In this document: positions 25,030 through 36,675 of the stretch, in pieces | Numbering within the stretch: position 1 is the stretch's first letter | How the letters are laid out: every line of letters begins with the position of its first letter | Source: Strigamia acuminata | Taxonomy: Eukaryota; Arthropoda; Chilopoda; Geophilomorpha; Linotaeniidae | Length of the DNA stretch: 64,000 nucleotides | Direction of reading: 5' to 3' | Assembly: GCA_949358305.1 (NCBI GenBank) | Contig: OX442316.1 | Location: 2,480,001-2,544,000 of the forward strand | Notes under the pieces: generated by a model | What the model was told of the DNA's origin: nothing | The model's database searches: none | The model's input: the letters and a program-made list of their open reading frames with translations, nothing else | Made by a program: the position numbers and the translations under genes

Positions 25030-25630
25030 TCAAGATGCATTGCACATTTCATAGTTTGAGGAAAAAAATATTTAATTTTTTGTAAAAAGTTTTACCTCAT
25101 TCTTAATATTCATAATTATATTATTTATGAAAAACAGTTTTAAATTCAATCATAAACTAACTTGACATACTAAGCAAAACATTTCTCTGACTTGGAAGTG
25201 TTTTTCCTGCAAACAACATCCGTTCCACTTTTTTTCTCTGTTCAAAAGGAACATATGAAAGCATTTTACATCTTAAAAGTGTATGTAAGAGTATAAAAAG
25301 ATAATAAAAAAAATATTGTTCACCAGCCTGGAAATTCACACTTGTATTTATGTTGTTTACCTATTGCCCCTGGAATTGTGCTGCCCTTCACAGCACCAAC
25401 CGGTCTTGGTTGGTCATCTTCCAGGGATATTTCACAAATCCAGCTGAATAATTAAACCACTCCTTCCAATGCGTTGCTCGATTCAAATTCGATTCAAATT
25501 CTAAAAACTCTTTTATTTCTTAGTCTTGACTTTCTAGCAGGAATGGTTGTTGTGATTCCACAAATGCAAAATTACCATTGCCGTGTTTGACGTCATCTGC
25601 CAGTGGGAAATCCACCAAACCAAATGTCAT
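25030..25630 (-). promoter_or_regulatory. Conserved upstream block of Methuselah-like gene 2
   Basis: Blocks at about 25050-25190 (AAAAAATATTTAATTTTTTG ... AAACTAACTTGACATA) and 25318-25440 (CACCAGCCTGGAAATTCACA ... CACCAACCGGTCTTGGTTGG) recur upstream of paralog genes 3, 4 and 5, and once with no gene at 38190-38625. They probably contain the shared promoter; core elements not proven. Confidence 0.5.
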
Positions 25631-25768
25631 AAACAACGTGGTTTGGCGCATACATAAAGTCATTTAAACTTGTTTATATTTTTTTAACCGGTCAAAACGT
25701 AAAAGTTAACATGTAAAATTTTACAAAATATATAAACATGTTTAAATGACTTCATGAATGGGCCTTCT

Positions 25769-26173
25769 ACTCTTGTTAACTCCAAGAAGAGCCTTTCTCC
25801 CATTGGCCTAGTCCCATTACTCCTAACTACAGACTGTGTACCTCCAGGAAAAGTAGTTTCATATTTTTTTTAATTTCTGTGAGTATTATAATGGTTGAAA
25901 TGATATAAATTTAATTGTATTTCAGAGTAAAATATATTTTCCATTTATAAAATAAAGTTTTATGCCGTTTTTATTTAAACATAACTTACATGTTTGTTCA
26001 GTTGATTAATTGCTTTGTCAGGAAAGCAAACAATTTCTTAACAATAGGTAATCGATTACAATGTCTGTACATCGTAATGCAATTCTGGTGTTTGGGTCTA
26101 TTTTTTTGTATCACTATACAAGTGAAATGGCTAGGCCAATGGGAGAAAAGCTCTTTTTGGAGCTAACAAGAGT
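25769..26173. mobile_element. 405-bp TIR element upstream of gene 2
   Basis: ACTCTTGTTAACTCCAAGAA at left and TTGGAGCTAACAAGAGT at right are inverted and continue into CTTTCTCCCATTGGCCTAG arms. A diverged right half is present at about 32530-32695 in the neighbouring array unit. Confidence 0.75.
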
Positions 26174-27016
26174 ATGTGTGTTGTGAAAACTAAATAAAGT
26201 TTGTTAGTGGATATTTAGTCATTACAAGTAGAAATTAGGGTGATTAAATCAAAGATGATGGATGTCTCAGTGTTGTTTCAATAAAACTATTTTATACAGA
26301 ATAAAAACATGTTTAGTTATCCCAATTAGAAATTTGGGTGATTATAACTAAAGATTTTTGATAAAAAAAAACCTAATATAATAATGAAAGGGCACAACCG
26401 TCGAACAGTCTTTCCTCTCCTCTTAATTTGATTTGCAATTGAGAGGATATTGAAGTGTCCTCCAGTTCATTGGTTGTGTCAAACCCTTTTGTTATAAATT
26501 GTAATTCTGACCATTCTCAGCGACACCTATGTATGAATCGGACTAAACCAGTCAGTTAGGTCTTAACCTTCAAACATATCCTGTTTTCTACACGCTCAAT
26601 TTACAACATTTAATATCTAGTCAAGAGAAATTGTGTTGTCAATATAACTTAGTCTTATTTGCTTATTAAACAATATCTGTTAATTGGTAACTGAGTGATC
26701 AGAGTCTCTCGACTTGCTACGGTTGTTATCGATGCTTGAGAAACAACAGTTTTAGGGTGGCACATGTCTTTAAAAAACTTGAATGTTGTTGCATTACAAA
26801 CACAAACAATGAAAATGTAGACTCCTTGAAGGGTAGACAGCAGATCCAAATATACCCAAAAACTTCCTTGAAATCGAACAGCCCAATATATCAACTTTGA
26901 AATGTAACAGACTCCCAAGTAACTTGACAGCCAGGAAAATCCTGCAAACAAGAAACAGGTTCAATATAATCTTGTATTGGCATAAAAGCAAAGGTATTTT
27001 ATTAACCCGAAAAGTG

Positions 27017-27105
27017 CTGCTAATCGGCCGATCCGAACCGCTCATATTCGATTAATTAACAACTAATTAATCGAATATGAGCACTACGGATTGGCCGATA
27101 AGCGG
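27017..27105. repeat. Palindromic mini-element in gene 3 intron
   Basis: Near-perfect inverted repeat of about 40-bp arms around GCTCATATTCGATTAATTA. A diverged copy occupies the same intronic place in gene 5 (33583-33671), so it predates that duplication. Confidence 0.8.
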
Positions 27106-28424
27106 AATGGTCCGTACGTGTAACAATTAGGTATTTGTTTCAGAAGTCTTATTCATTATTAAGGTACCAATTGAGATTCTTGTCTTTCTTACAGAAAGGA
27201 CCATTAAAATTGCTATTTCCTGTTTTACATTCTCAGTGAGACAACTCTTAGCTGTGCACCTCTTCAGTAATAAATTAGTACTAGTGTGTTCAATGAAAAG
27301 TCACTATTTCATAAGACGAATAAGGAGGAGGATTAAAAATACCTTTGCTTCCTTCCAGTAACAGATAAATCTTACATTTGTTTACTCGCGTTTTTATTGA
27401 CAGCCGAAGCATCTTTGGCCAACTTTCTCGCTTTGACCACAATCGCGACAAACAACACCACATTTACCATAAGTGAAATGCAAACCGGTCCTTGCAAATA
27501 GAGATATGATAATCCATCACTACCTATATAAGTACATCTGGTGAAGAAACCTGGTTTTAATGGAGAATCCTCAACCAAGTCCAAAGCCAGCGTAAAAGCC
27601 GGAAAAATCAACGGTATTCCCCATCCACACAAACATCGGACCACATAGCCCTTAGTCGATCCTTTGCGAGAAGAAAGTTGTAGCTTAGAAAAAGTCAAAT
27701 AAATATTAAAAACATGAATATTCATCCATGCACAAGCTGACAAGAGAAAGTATTGATTCAACAGTGGAACCGCTGGACAAAAATATGCCTGGTAGTAGTC
27801 CACGGGTCTTATGTAATAAATCGCGGATACCACGGAAAAAACAAACAGCATTCCAATGTAGCAAATCAATGCAAAATTGCTGAGTCTGTTCAGAAGGACC
27901 AAGGTGAGGATAAAAGTTACCAAAAAACAAACAGTTGAACAGTAATATCCAATAGTCACAACTGTCAAGGCAGTTTGATGTTCTTCATGTTCACATATGG
28001 TAATACCCATATGATTCTTCTTGTAAGAATCAAAAGCATAGTATTGGTCATATTTCTTCACATAGACACTCTTATCTTCCAGCAGTTGGTACTCACTTTG
28101 TTCCACTGATTCTCTCAGACAGTTGTGTAATTCAGGGGACAAGAGGTAGCACAAAACCACAGTGGAGTTGTCATCATGCATGAAAAATTCCTCTTTGGAA
28201 AAATATGTTTTACTCACTTTTCCTTGGAAATCTGTCACCAATAGAGTTCCTTCTGGAGTTATTTCATATTGACTTTTGTTGAGATAATGATTCTTGTACT
28301 CATCGACTGCGGGGTTTCTTCCTGGACAACTCTTCTCTGTGTTGAAATTGAAGAAACAGTAGCATTGGCATATTGCCAAGGAGTGGTAGGCAAATCCATT
28401 GATGCAGGGCTAATCTAGCAGATA

Positions 28425-29048
28425 AAGGATGTCCCAAAAATAACGCAAGATTTGAATTTGCCGCCATTTGTGCAGTAAATTGTTGGCAACCCTGAAACAA
28501 CAACAAATTGACAGCTAAGAGTTTAGGGTTAGGTTTAGGGTTAGAAAAAATGGAGTGTTACACGATACAACAACGTTTTTAGAGTTGGTAAACATGGAGC
28601 ATTACTCGATACAACAACGTGTAACAATTCAATTACTGCAAGAGACATTTCCTGGTCGTGTACTCTCTCGTTTCGGTGATAAGAATTGGCCCCCTAGGTC
28701 GTGTGAACACCATTAGATTTCTTTTTATGGGGTTATTTGATTTCAAAGGTCTATGTCAACAAGCCCACAACCACCCGTGCATTACAATTCTGATCACTGA
28801 AACGAAAGAGTACACAACCAGAAAATGTCTCTTGCAGTAATTGAATTGTTACACGTTGTTGTATCGAGTAATGCTCCATGTTTACCAACCCTAAACACGT
28901 GGTTGTATCGTGTAGCACTCCATTTTCACTAACCCTAAACCTAACCCTAAACTCTTAGCTGCCAATTTGTTGTTGTTTCAGGGTTGCAAACAATTTACTG
29001 CACAAATGGCGGCGAATTCAAATCTTGCGTTATTTTTGGGACACCCTT
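28425..29048. mobile_element. Tc1/mariner-type palindromic MITE in gene 3
   Basis: 624 bp with inverted arms of about 130 bp or more (AAGGATGTCCC... against ...GGGACACCCTT), flanked by TA duplications. The arms carry GTTTAGGGTTAGG-type sequence. Paralogous genes show the empty site (GATAAAATGTCTC), confirming insertion. No transposase ORF. Confidence 0.85.
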
Positions 29049-29580
29049 TATAATGTCTCTGATGGGGTGGTAGTATTCATCAGGTTATCACAGTTGAGTG
29101 TGTGGAGCAATAAGAGGAACAGACACACAGTGTGCAGTGTCATTTTGTGAAACCGATCCTTTCAAAGTTTCTTCTGCATTTAAGAAGTGGTTGTTGACCT
29201 TGTTTTACAACCTTCTTTCAGGGAAGAGGTCAAATGTCATGATTCTAGATTCACTGCACATTTCATAGTTTGAGGAAAAAAATATTTAATTTTTTGTAAA
29301 ATGTTTTACCTCATTCTTAATATTCATAATTATATTTTTTTTATGAAAAACAGTTTTAAATTCAATCGTAAACTAACTTGACATACTACGCAAAACATTT
29401 TTCTGTCTTGGAAAAGTTTTTCCTGCAAACAACATCCGTTCCACTTTTTTTCTCTGTCCAAAAGGAAAATGTCAAAGCATAATAGTTTATGTATATAAAA
29501 AGATAATTAAAAAAAAAATTGTTTGCCAGCCTGGAAATTCACACCTCCCCTGGAATTGTGCTGCCCTTCAAAACAGAAAG

Positions 29581-31491
29581 TTACAATTGGGTCTCTCCAC
29601 TTGCTACGGTCGTTAAAGATGCTTGAGAAGCAACAGTTTTAGGGTGACACATGTCTTTAAAATACTTGAATGTTCTTGCATTACAAACATATACAATGAA
29701 AATGTAGACTCCTTGAAGGGTAGACAGCAGATCAAAATATTCCCAAAAACTTCCTACAACTTGAACACCCCAATATATCAACTTTGAAATGTAAAAGACT
29801 CCCATAATCATAAGTAACTTGACAGCCAGGAAAATCCTGAAAACAAAAAACAGGTTCAATAGAATCTTGTATCGACATAAAAGCAAAGGTATTCTAATAA
29901 CCCAAAAAAGTGCTACTTTTATTCTGCAGTTTGATAACCCACAACTTAAAAAACTTGACTGTTAATCAGCTCATGCTGTACTATTATTTTTTTAATACGG
30001 TCATATGCAGATCATGACCTATCACGATTGGCCAAATTACGGCAACGCCATCTGGGTGTGCTTAATTTGTTCGGGCCCAGAAACAATTGAATTTTCCCAT
30101 GCACCATCACTGCCGGAAAGAATAAAATTCCGACTGCCTGAATGTCTCTGTACGAGTTCAACCAAAGTTCTCCCGTGTCATCCTAAACTTTTGTCATTCT
30201 TTGCACGGAATCAGGCTGTGTGTACTTATCTTAAAAGTGAGTAAAATAAAAGGTCACTTTTCCATAAGACAAACAAAGAGGAGGATTTAAAATACCTTTG
30301 CTTATTTCCAGTAACAGATAAATCTTACATTTGTTTACTTGCGTTTTTATTGACAGCCGAAGCATCTTTCGCCAACTTTCTCGCTTTGACCACAATCGCG
30401 ACAAACAACACCACATTTACAAATTGTGAAATGGACACCGGTCCATGCAAATAGAGATATGATGGTCCATGCAAATGGAGATATGATGATCCATCACCAC
30501 CATAAGTACATCTGGTGAAGAAACCTGGTTTCAATGAAGAATCCTCAATCAAGTCCAAAGCCAGCGTAATAGCCGAAAAAATCAACGGTATTCCCCATCC
30601 ACACAAACATCGGACCACATAGCTCTTAGTCGATCCTTTGTGAAAAGAAAGTTGTAGCTTAGAAAATGACAAATATATGGTAAAAACATGAATATTCATC
30701 CATGCACACGCTGACAGGAGACAATATTGATTCAACAGTGGAAGCGCTGGACAAAAATATGCCTTATGGTAGTCCCTGGGTCTTTGGTAATCAATCGCAG
30801 TTCCCGCGGAAAAAACAAACAGCATTCCAATGTAGCATATCAATGCAAAATTGCTGAGTCTGTTCAGAAGGAACAAGCTGAGGATAAAAGTTACCAGTAA
30901 ACAAACAGTTGAACAGCAGTATCCAATAGTCACAACTGTCATGGCAGTTTGTTGTTCTTCATGTAGACATACGCTAATACCCCCATGATGCTTCTTGTAG
31001 GAATCAAAAGCATAGTATTGGTGAAATCTCTTAACAAAGACACTCTTATCTTCCAGCAGTTGGTACTCACTTTGATCCACAAATTCTCTCCGGCAGTTGT
31101 GTAATTCAGTGGACAAGGGGTAGCACAAAACCACAGTGGCGTTGTCATCACGCATGAAGAATTCCTCTTTGGAAAAATGTGTTTTACTCACTTTTCCTTG
31201 GAAATCTGTCACCAATAGAGTTCCTTCTGAAGTTATTTCGTATTGAGTTTTGTTGAGATAATGATTTTTGTACTCATTGACTTTGAGGTTTTTTCCTGGA
31301 CAACTCTTCTCTGTGTTGAAATTAAAGAAACAGTAGCATTGGCATATTGCCAAGGAGTGGTAGGCAAATCCATTAATGCAGGGCTCATCTAGGAGATAAA
31401 ATGTCTCTGATGGTGTGGTAGTATTCATCAGGTCATCACAATTAAGTGTGTGGAGCAATAGGAGGAACAGACACACAGAGTGCAGTGTCAT
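29581..31491 (-). CDS. Methuselah-like GPCR 4
   Basis: Exons 31491-30329 and 29836-29581 join to 472 codons plus stop at the same phase-2 junction as gene 2. Signal peptide, Cys-rich glycosylated ectodomain, TM1-TM5 in exon 1, TM6-TM7 in exon 2. The extracellular loop before TM5 contains a tandem duplication of nine residues (SYL[HY]LHGP.. motif), from a 27-bp duplication at about 30446-30500. Otherwise intact. Confidence 0.9.
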
Positions 31492-31811
31492 TTTGTGAAA
31501 CCGATGCTTTCAAAGTTTCTTCTTCATTTAAGAAATGGTTGTTGACCTTGTTTTACAACATTCTTTCAGGGAAGGGGTCAAATGTCATGATTCAAGATTC
31601 ACTGCACATTTCATAGTTTGAGGAAAAAAATATTTAATTTTTTGTAAAAAGTTTTACCTCATTCTTAATATTCATACTTATATTATTTATGAATAACAGT
31701 TTTAAATTCAATCGTAAACTAACTTGACATACCAAGCAAAACATTTCTCTGTCTTGAAAATGTTTTTCTTGCAAACAACATCCGTTCCATTTTTTGTCTC
31801 CTCCACCACTT

Positions 31812-32268
31812 TGTTACGTGGCCCTGTGGCCAAAATGGACTACGTAACTGATTTAGTTATTACTAAGCTAATAAGTGACTGATAGACAAAGTTGGAGTTA
31901 AGATAACTAAACATGACATTTCCTTTATTCTTTCAACTTAAGGTAAACCAAACACTAATAAATAATATGAAATACAGCTAAGAATTCAAGACATGAATAA
32001 CACTTTATAGAATGTTTTGAATGCACAAAGCAATATCGCCGCACCATTTACTGGCCGACTTCAACTACTTTGGCTACCTTAGGAGAACTGGCGAGATCAG
32101 CCAAAGCTGACACTTATATACCGAGATAACCCCCCAGGTTAACAATAATTGACCAGCCCATGATGTAATCATCTTGGGCGCTACCTGATGGTAAGTATTA
32201 GAGTTATCAAAGTAAACATTGCGCTGGTCAGAGACGGTCGACAAACGACCCGATTCAACCGCGTGACA
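31812..32268 (-). mobile_element. Solo-LTR-like insertion upstream of gene 4
   Basis: On minus it starts TGTCACGCGG and ends CCACGTAACA (TG...CA with short inverted termini) and has GGTATATAAG about 160 bp in, like an LTR promoter. It interrupts an upstream block that is continuous in gene 2. No clear target duplication, so boundaries are tentative. Confidence 0.55.
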
Positions 32269-33251
32269 ATACGAAAGCATTTTACATCTTAAAAGTTTTT
32301 AATTAAAAAAAAATATTGTTTACCAGACTGGAAATTCACACTTGTATTTATGTTGTTTACCTATTGCCCCTGGAATTGTGCTGACATTCACAGCACCAAC
32401 CGGTCTTGGTTGGTCATCTGCCAGGGGAAATGTCACAAATCCAACTGAATAATGAAATCACTTCTTCGAATGCATTGATCAATTCAAATTCCAAAAACTG
32501 TTTTAATGATTGAAATGATATAAATTTAATTGTATTGATTGCTTTGTCAGGAAAGCAAACAATTTCTTAACAATAGGTAATCGATTACAATGTCTGTACA
32601 TCGTAATGCAATTCTGGTGTTTGGGTCTATTTTTTTGTATCACTATGGCTCGGCCAATGGGAGAAAGGCTCTTCTTGGAGCTAACAAGTGTATATGTATT
32701 GTGAAAACTAAATAAAGTTTGTTAGTGGATATTTAGTTATTACAAGTAGAAATTAGGTTGATTAAATCAAAGATGATGGTTATCTCAGTGTTGTTCCAAT
32801 AAAACTATTTTATACAGAATAAAAACATGTTTAGTTATCCCAATTAGAAATTTGGGTGATTATACTAAAGATTTGTGCTTAAATAAAACCTAATATAATG
32901 AAAGGGCACAACCGTCGGACAGTCTTTCCTCTCCTCTTAATTTGATTTGCAATTGAGGGGATACTGAAGTGTCCTCCAGTTCATTGGTTGTGTAAAACCC
33001 TTTTGTTATAAATTGTAATGGTGACCATTCTCAGCGTCATCTTTGTATGAATCGGACTAAACCCTTCAGTTATGGCTTAACCTTCAAACATATCCAGTTT
33101 TCTACACGCTCAATTTACAACATTAAATATTTTGTCAAGAGAGATTGTGTTGTCAGTACAAAATATTTTGTCAAGAGAGATTGTGTTGTCAGTACAGTCT
33201 TATTTACTTATTAAACAATATCTGTTAATTGAGAGTGATCAAAACAAAGAG

Positions 33252-35647
33252 CTACAATTGGGTCTCTCCACTTGCTACGGTTGTTAGAGATGCTTGAGAA
33301 ACAACAGTTTTAGGGTGGCACATGTCTTTAAAAAACTTGAATGTTCTAGCATTACAAACATATACAATGAAAATGTAGACTCCTTGAAGGGTAGACAGCA
33401 GATCAAAATATTCCCAAAAACTTCCTTGAACTCGAACAGCCCAATATATCAACTTTGAAATGTAACAGACTCCCATAATCACAAGTAACTTTACAGCCAG
33501 GAAAATCCTGAAAACAAGAAACAGGTTCAATAAAATCTTGTATCGGCATAAAAGCAAAGGTATTTTATAAACCCAAAAAATACTGCTAATCGGCCAATCC
33601 GTAGCGCTCATATTCAATTAATTAACAACTAATTTATCGAATATGAGCACTACGGATCGGCGGATAAGCAGAATGGTCCGTACGTGTAACAATTATCCTG
33701 TAGGTATTTGTGTCAGAAGTCTTATTCATTATTAAGCCACAGATGGGGCAATCTCCAAAGACGACGCTTTGGTGCCCACAATGTACCTATTTGGGGACAA
33801 AATAATTAAATCCGGAAGGCCGGTAGCTTAACCGCTGTTAGGGTAGTGTGACAAATTGTCGCACTTGGCGCTACTGTTGTTAAGCCAAGAAAATTAATTT
33901 GAAGTCAAGAAAATTAATTTTAAGTGAAAAACTTTAATTTATCCCAAAAAATTTAATTTTAAATGTATATTTTAGCCAGAAATGGAACCGTTTAATCACT
34001 AGCGCCACACGGTGACTGCTGATAAAAATTGGAAGCACTAAGTAGAAGCGCTTATAAAAGATTAGGAGAAGCCAACTTAAATTTAAGCTGGAATTTCTAA
34101 GGGGCAGAATTTTCAAAGGTGAATAAATAAATAAATAATGTTCAGAACACTCCAATTTTTTTTTGAAACAAACATTATTGTTGTGTGAACAAAGTCAGAA
34201 ATTTTCAGATAATTATAGTAAACCAAAAAAAAGTTTTCCTATTCAAGAAGAGTGTTGTCCCCAAATAGGTATAGGGTTGTCCATCTGAGGGTTAAGGTAT
34301 CAATTGAGATCCTTGTTTTTCTTATAGAAAGGACCTTTAAAATTGCTATTTCCTGTTTTACATTTTCAGTGAAACAACTCTTAGCTATGCACCTCTTCAG
34401 TAATAAATTGGTACTAGTGTATTCAATGAAAAGTCACTATTTCGTAAGACGAATACGGAGGAAGATTAAAAATACCTTTGCTTCCTTCCAGTAACAGATA
34501 AATCTTACATTTGTTTACTCGCTTTTTTATTGACTGCCGAAGCATCTTTTGCCAACTTTCTCGCTTTGACCACAATCAGAACAAACAACACCACATTTAC
34601 CATAAGTGAAATGCACACCGGTCCATGCAAATAGAGATATGATAATCCATCACTACCATGAGTACATCTAGTGAAGAAACCTGGTTTCAATGGAGAATCC
34701 TCAACCAAGTCCAAAGCCAGCGTAAAAGCCGGAAAAATCAACGGTATTCCCCATCCGCACAAACATCGGACCACATAGCCCTTAGTCGATCCTTTGCGAG
34801 AAGAAAGTTGTAGCTTAGAAAAAGTCAAATATATGGTAAACACATGGATATTCATCCATGCACAAGCTGACAGGAGACAGTACTGATTCAACAGTGGAAG
34901 CGCTGGACAAAAATATGCCTGGTAGTAGTCAACGGGTCTCATGTAATAAATCGCGGTTACCACGGAAAAAACAAACAGCATTCCAATGTAGCAAATCAAT
35001 GCAAAATTGCTGAGTCTGTTCAGAAGGACCAAGGTGAGGATAAAAGTTACCAATAAACAAACAGTTGAACAGTAATATCCAATAGTCACAACTGTCATGG
35101 CGTTTTGGTGTTCTTCGTGTTGACATACTGCAATACCACCATCATTTTCCTTGTAGGAATCAAAAGCATAGTGTTGGTCATATTTCTTCACATAAACACT
35201 CTTATCTTCCAGCAGTTGATATTCATTTTGATCCAATGATTCTCTCGGACAGTTGTGGTATTCAGTGGACATGAGGTAGCACACAACCACAGTGGAGTTG
35301 TCATCATGCATGAAGAATTCCTCTTTGGAAAAATGTGTTTTACTCACTTTTCCTTGGAAATCTGTCACCAATAGAGTTCCTTCTGGAGTTATTTCATATT
35401 GGGTTTTGTTGAGATAATGACTTTTGTACTGATTGATTGCGAAGTTTTTTCGTGGACAGTCCGTCTCTGAGTTGTAATTGAAAAAACAGTAGCATTGGCA
35501 TATTGCCAAGGAATTGAATGCATATCCATTGATGCAGGGCTTAACTATCCAATAAAGTTGTTCTGATGGGGTGGTAGTATTCATCAGGTCATCACATTTG
35601 ATTGTGTGGAGCAATAGGAGGAACAGACACACTGTGTGCAGTGTCAT
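33252..35647 (-). CDS. Methuselah-like GPCR 5
   Basis: Exons 35647-34509 and 33507-33252 join to 464 codons plus stop. The start is the ATG at 35647 (MTLHTVCLF...). The open frame runs further upstream only through a TTG, and the paralogs start at the equivalent ATG. Architecture as in gene 2: signal peptide, one ectodomain, seven TM helices with TM6-TM7 in exon 2. The intron (33508-34508) is enlarged by a TTAA-flanked element and the palindromic mini-element. Confidence 0.9.
33583..33671. repeat. Palindromic mini-element in gene 5 intron
   Basis: Copy of 27017-27105, with the same arms around CTCATATTC[GA]ATTAATTA. Confidence 0.75.
33736..34291. mobile_element. TTAA-flanked MITE (piggyBac/Kolobok type)
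   Basis: 556 bp, TTAA at 33732-33735 and 34292-34295. Inverted termini GCCACAGATGG / CCCTCAGATGG, with a second shared block ACCTATTTGGGGACAA. The gene 3 intron keeps the empty site ATTATTAAGGTACC, so insertion followed the gene duplication. Confidence 0.88.
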
Positions 35648-36520
35648 TTTTGAAGTTGATGCTTTCAAGGTTTCTTCTGCATTTAAGATATGTTTGCTGA
35701 CCTTGTATTACAACATTCTTTCAGGGAAGGGGTCAAAATGTCATGATTCAGATTCGTTGCACATTTCATATTATCTTTAAGAAAAGAAATTTAGAGAAGG
35801 GCATTGCAGTTACTACGCCGCACATTAGAACTACATCCCGCCCAAAGTGGCACTAGTTGTTTTTGTTGTCGTTTGTTGGCATGTTTGCTGTTAGTACTGG
35901 TCTGTGATGAGAGAAATAAGAAAAGCAAGAAATGTGTCTGTTGTTTATAAATTGTTGATTCCCATCTCTTGCTGAGAAACGTGAGGTTTGCACGTGAGCT
36001 GGTGGTTAGGTTAAGGTTGTAAGGTTTGCGACACAGAAGATTTAGAGACTAAAACATGAAACTAGCCACCCAGATGGCTTGCAACAAACTGTAAAATTTC
36101 TTGCCAAAGTGATGATGCGGAGCTGTTTCAATTATCAATGCACAGGGAAATTATGTTTTATCTGAGGAACTGTAAAATAAAAATGCCTTTTGAGAATAGT
36201 TTTATTAATTTTAGTGAGAGCTTCCCAGCAATGTTAAAACACCTTAAAGTAATGGTGTACTCATAAAAATTTGCATTATTCCAAACTTTTTGAACTGACT
36301 GTAGAAAAGATAATTTAAAGAACTCTGTTCACCAGCCTTGAAATTCACACTTGTATTAATGTTGTTTACCTATTGCCCCTGGATTTCTGCTGCCCTTCAC
36401 AAGCCCAAAACCAGTCTTTAGTTGGTCATCCGCCAAAAGAAAATTCATTATCTAGCTAAAAGTTAGTTTGGTTGATTAAACTAAAGATTTTTGTTTCGAT
36501 AATACCATAATAATAAAAGA
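35648..36520. other. Intergenic region upstream of gene 5
   Basis: No gene seen. 36305-36460 repeats the array's upstream block (GTTCACCAGCCTTGAAATTC, ACCTATTGCCCCTGGA). The stretch 35780-36300 is absent from the other units and is probably an insertion of unknown kind. Confidence 0.45.
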
Positions 36521-36668
36521 GCACAAACATCTAACAGTTTTCTTTCCTTTTCTTTCTAGAGAAAATCCTCTGTTGTGTGTGTGAGACAGACAAGTAATAA
36601 TTAACAAATTGGATTCTAAGCTTTGTGGACGGGTCCTAACAAAATTAATACGGAATTAATACTAAACA
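36521..36668 (+). pseudogene. Duplicated fragment carrying cadherin exon 31
   Basis: Closely matches 22192-22345. It includes the intron 30 tail (GCACAA[CA]CATCTAACAGTTTTC), acceptor and exon start (CTAGAGAAAATCCTCTGT), then the intron 31 sequence GACAAGTAATAATTAACAAATTGGATTC. The exon is truncated and its donor lost. It lies 14 kb from the source, at the distal end of the GPCR array. Confidence 0.85.
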
Positions 36669-36675
36669 ACAAGTA

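Larger units (their letters stand above)
26655..29143 (-). pseudogene. Methuselah-like GPCR 3, disrupted
   Basis: Two-exon layout as in its paralogs (exon 1 29143 to 27376, exon 2 starting 26941) but with three lesions. A 624-bp transposon (28425-29048) sits after the signal peptide and creates a stop at the junction. An in-frame TAG lies just downstream at about 28412-28414. An 8-bp deletion in exon 2 (near 26916), relative to the TAATCACA present in paralogs, shifts the frame inside TM6. The 3' exon still reads the TM7 region in another frame. The remaining exon 1 (28379 to 27376) is otherwise well conserved, suggesting recent inactivation. Confidence 0.85.

Noticed and set aside
28500-28560. 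TTTAGGGTTAGG motifs as telomere-like sequence
   Set aside because: They are part of the MITE arms and occur inverted at the other arm; not a telomeric array.
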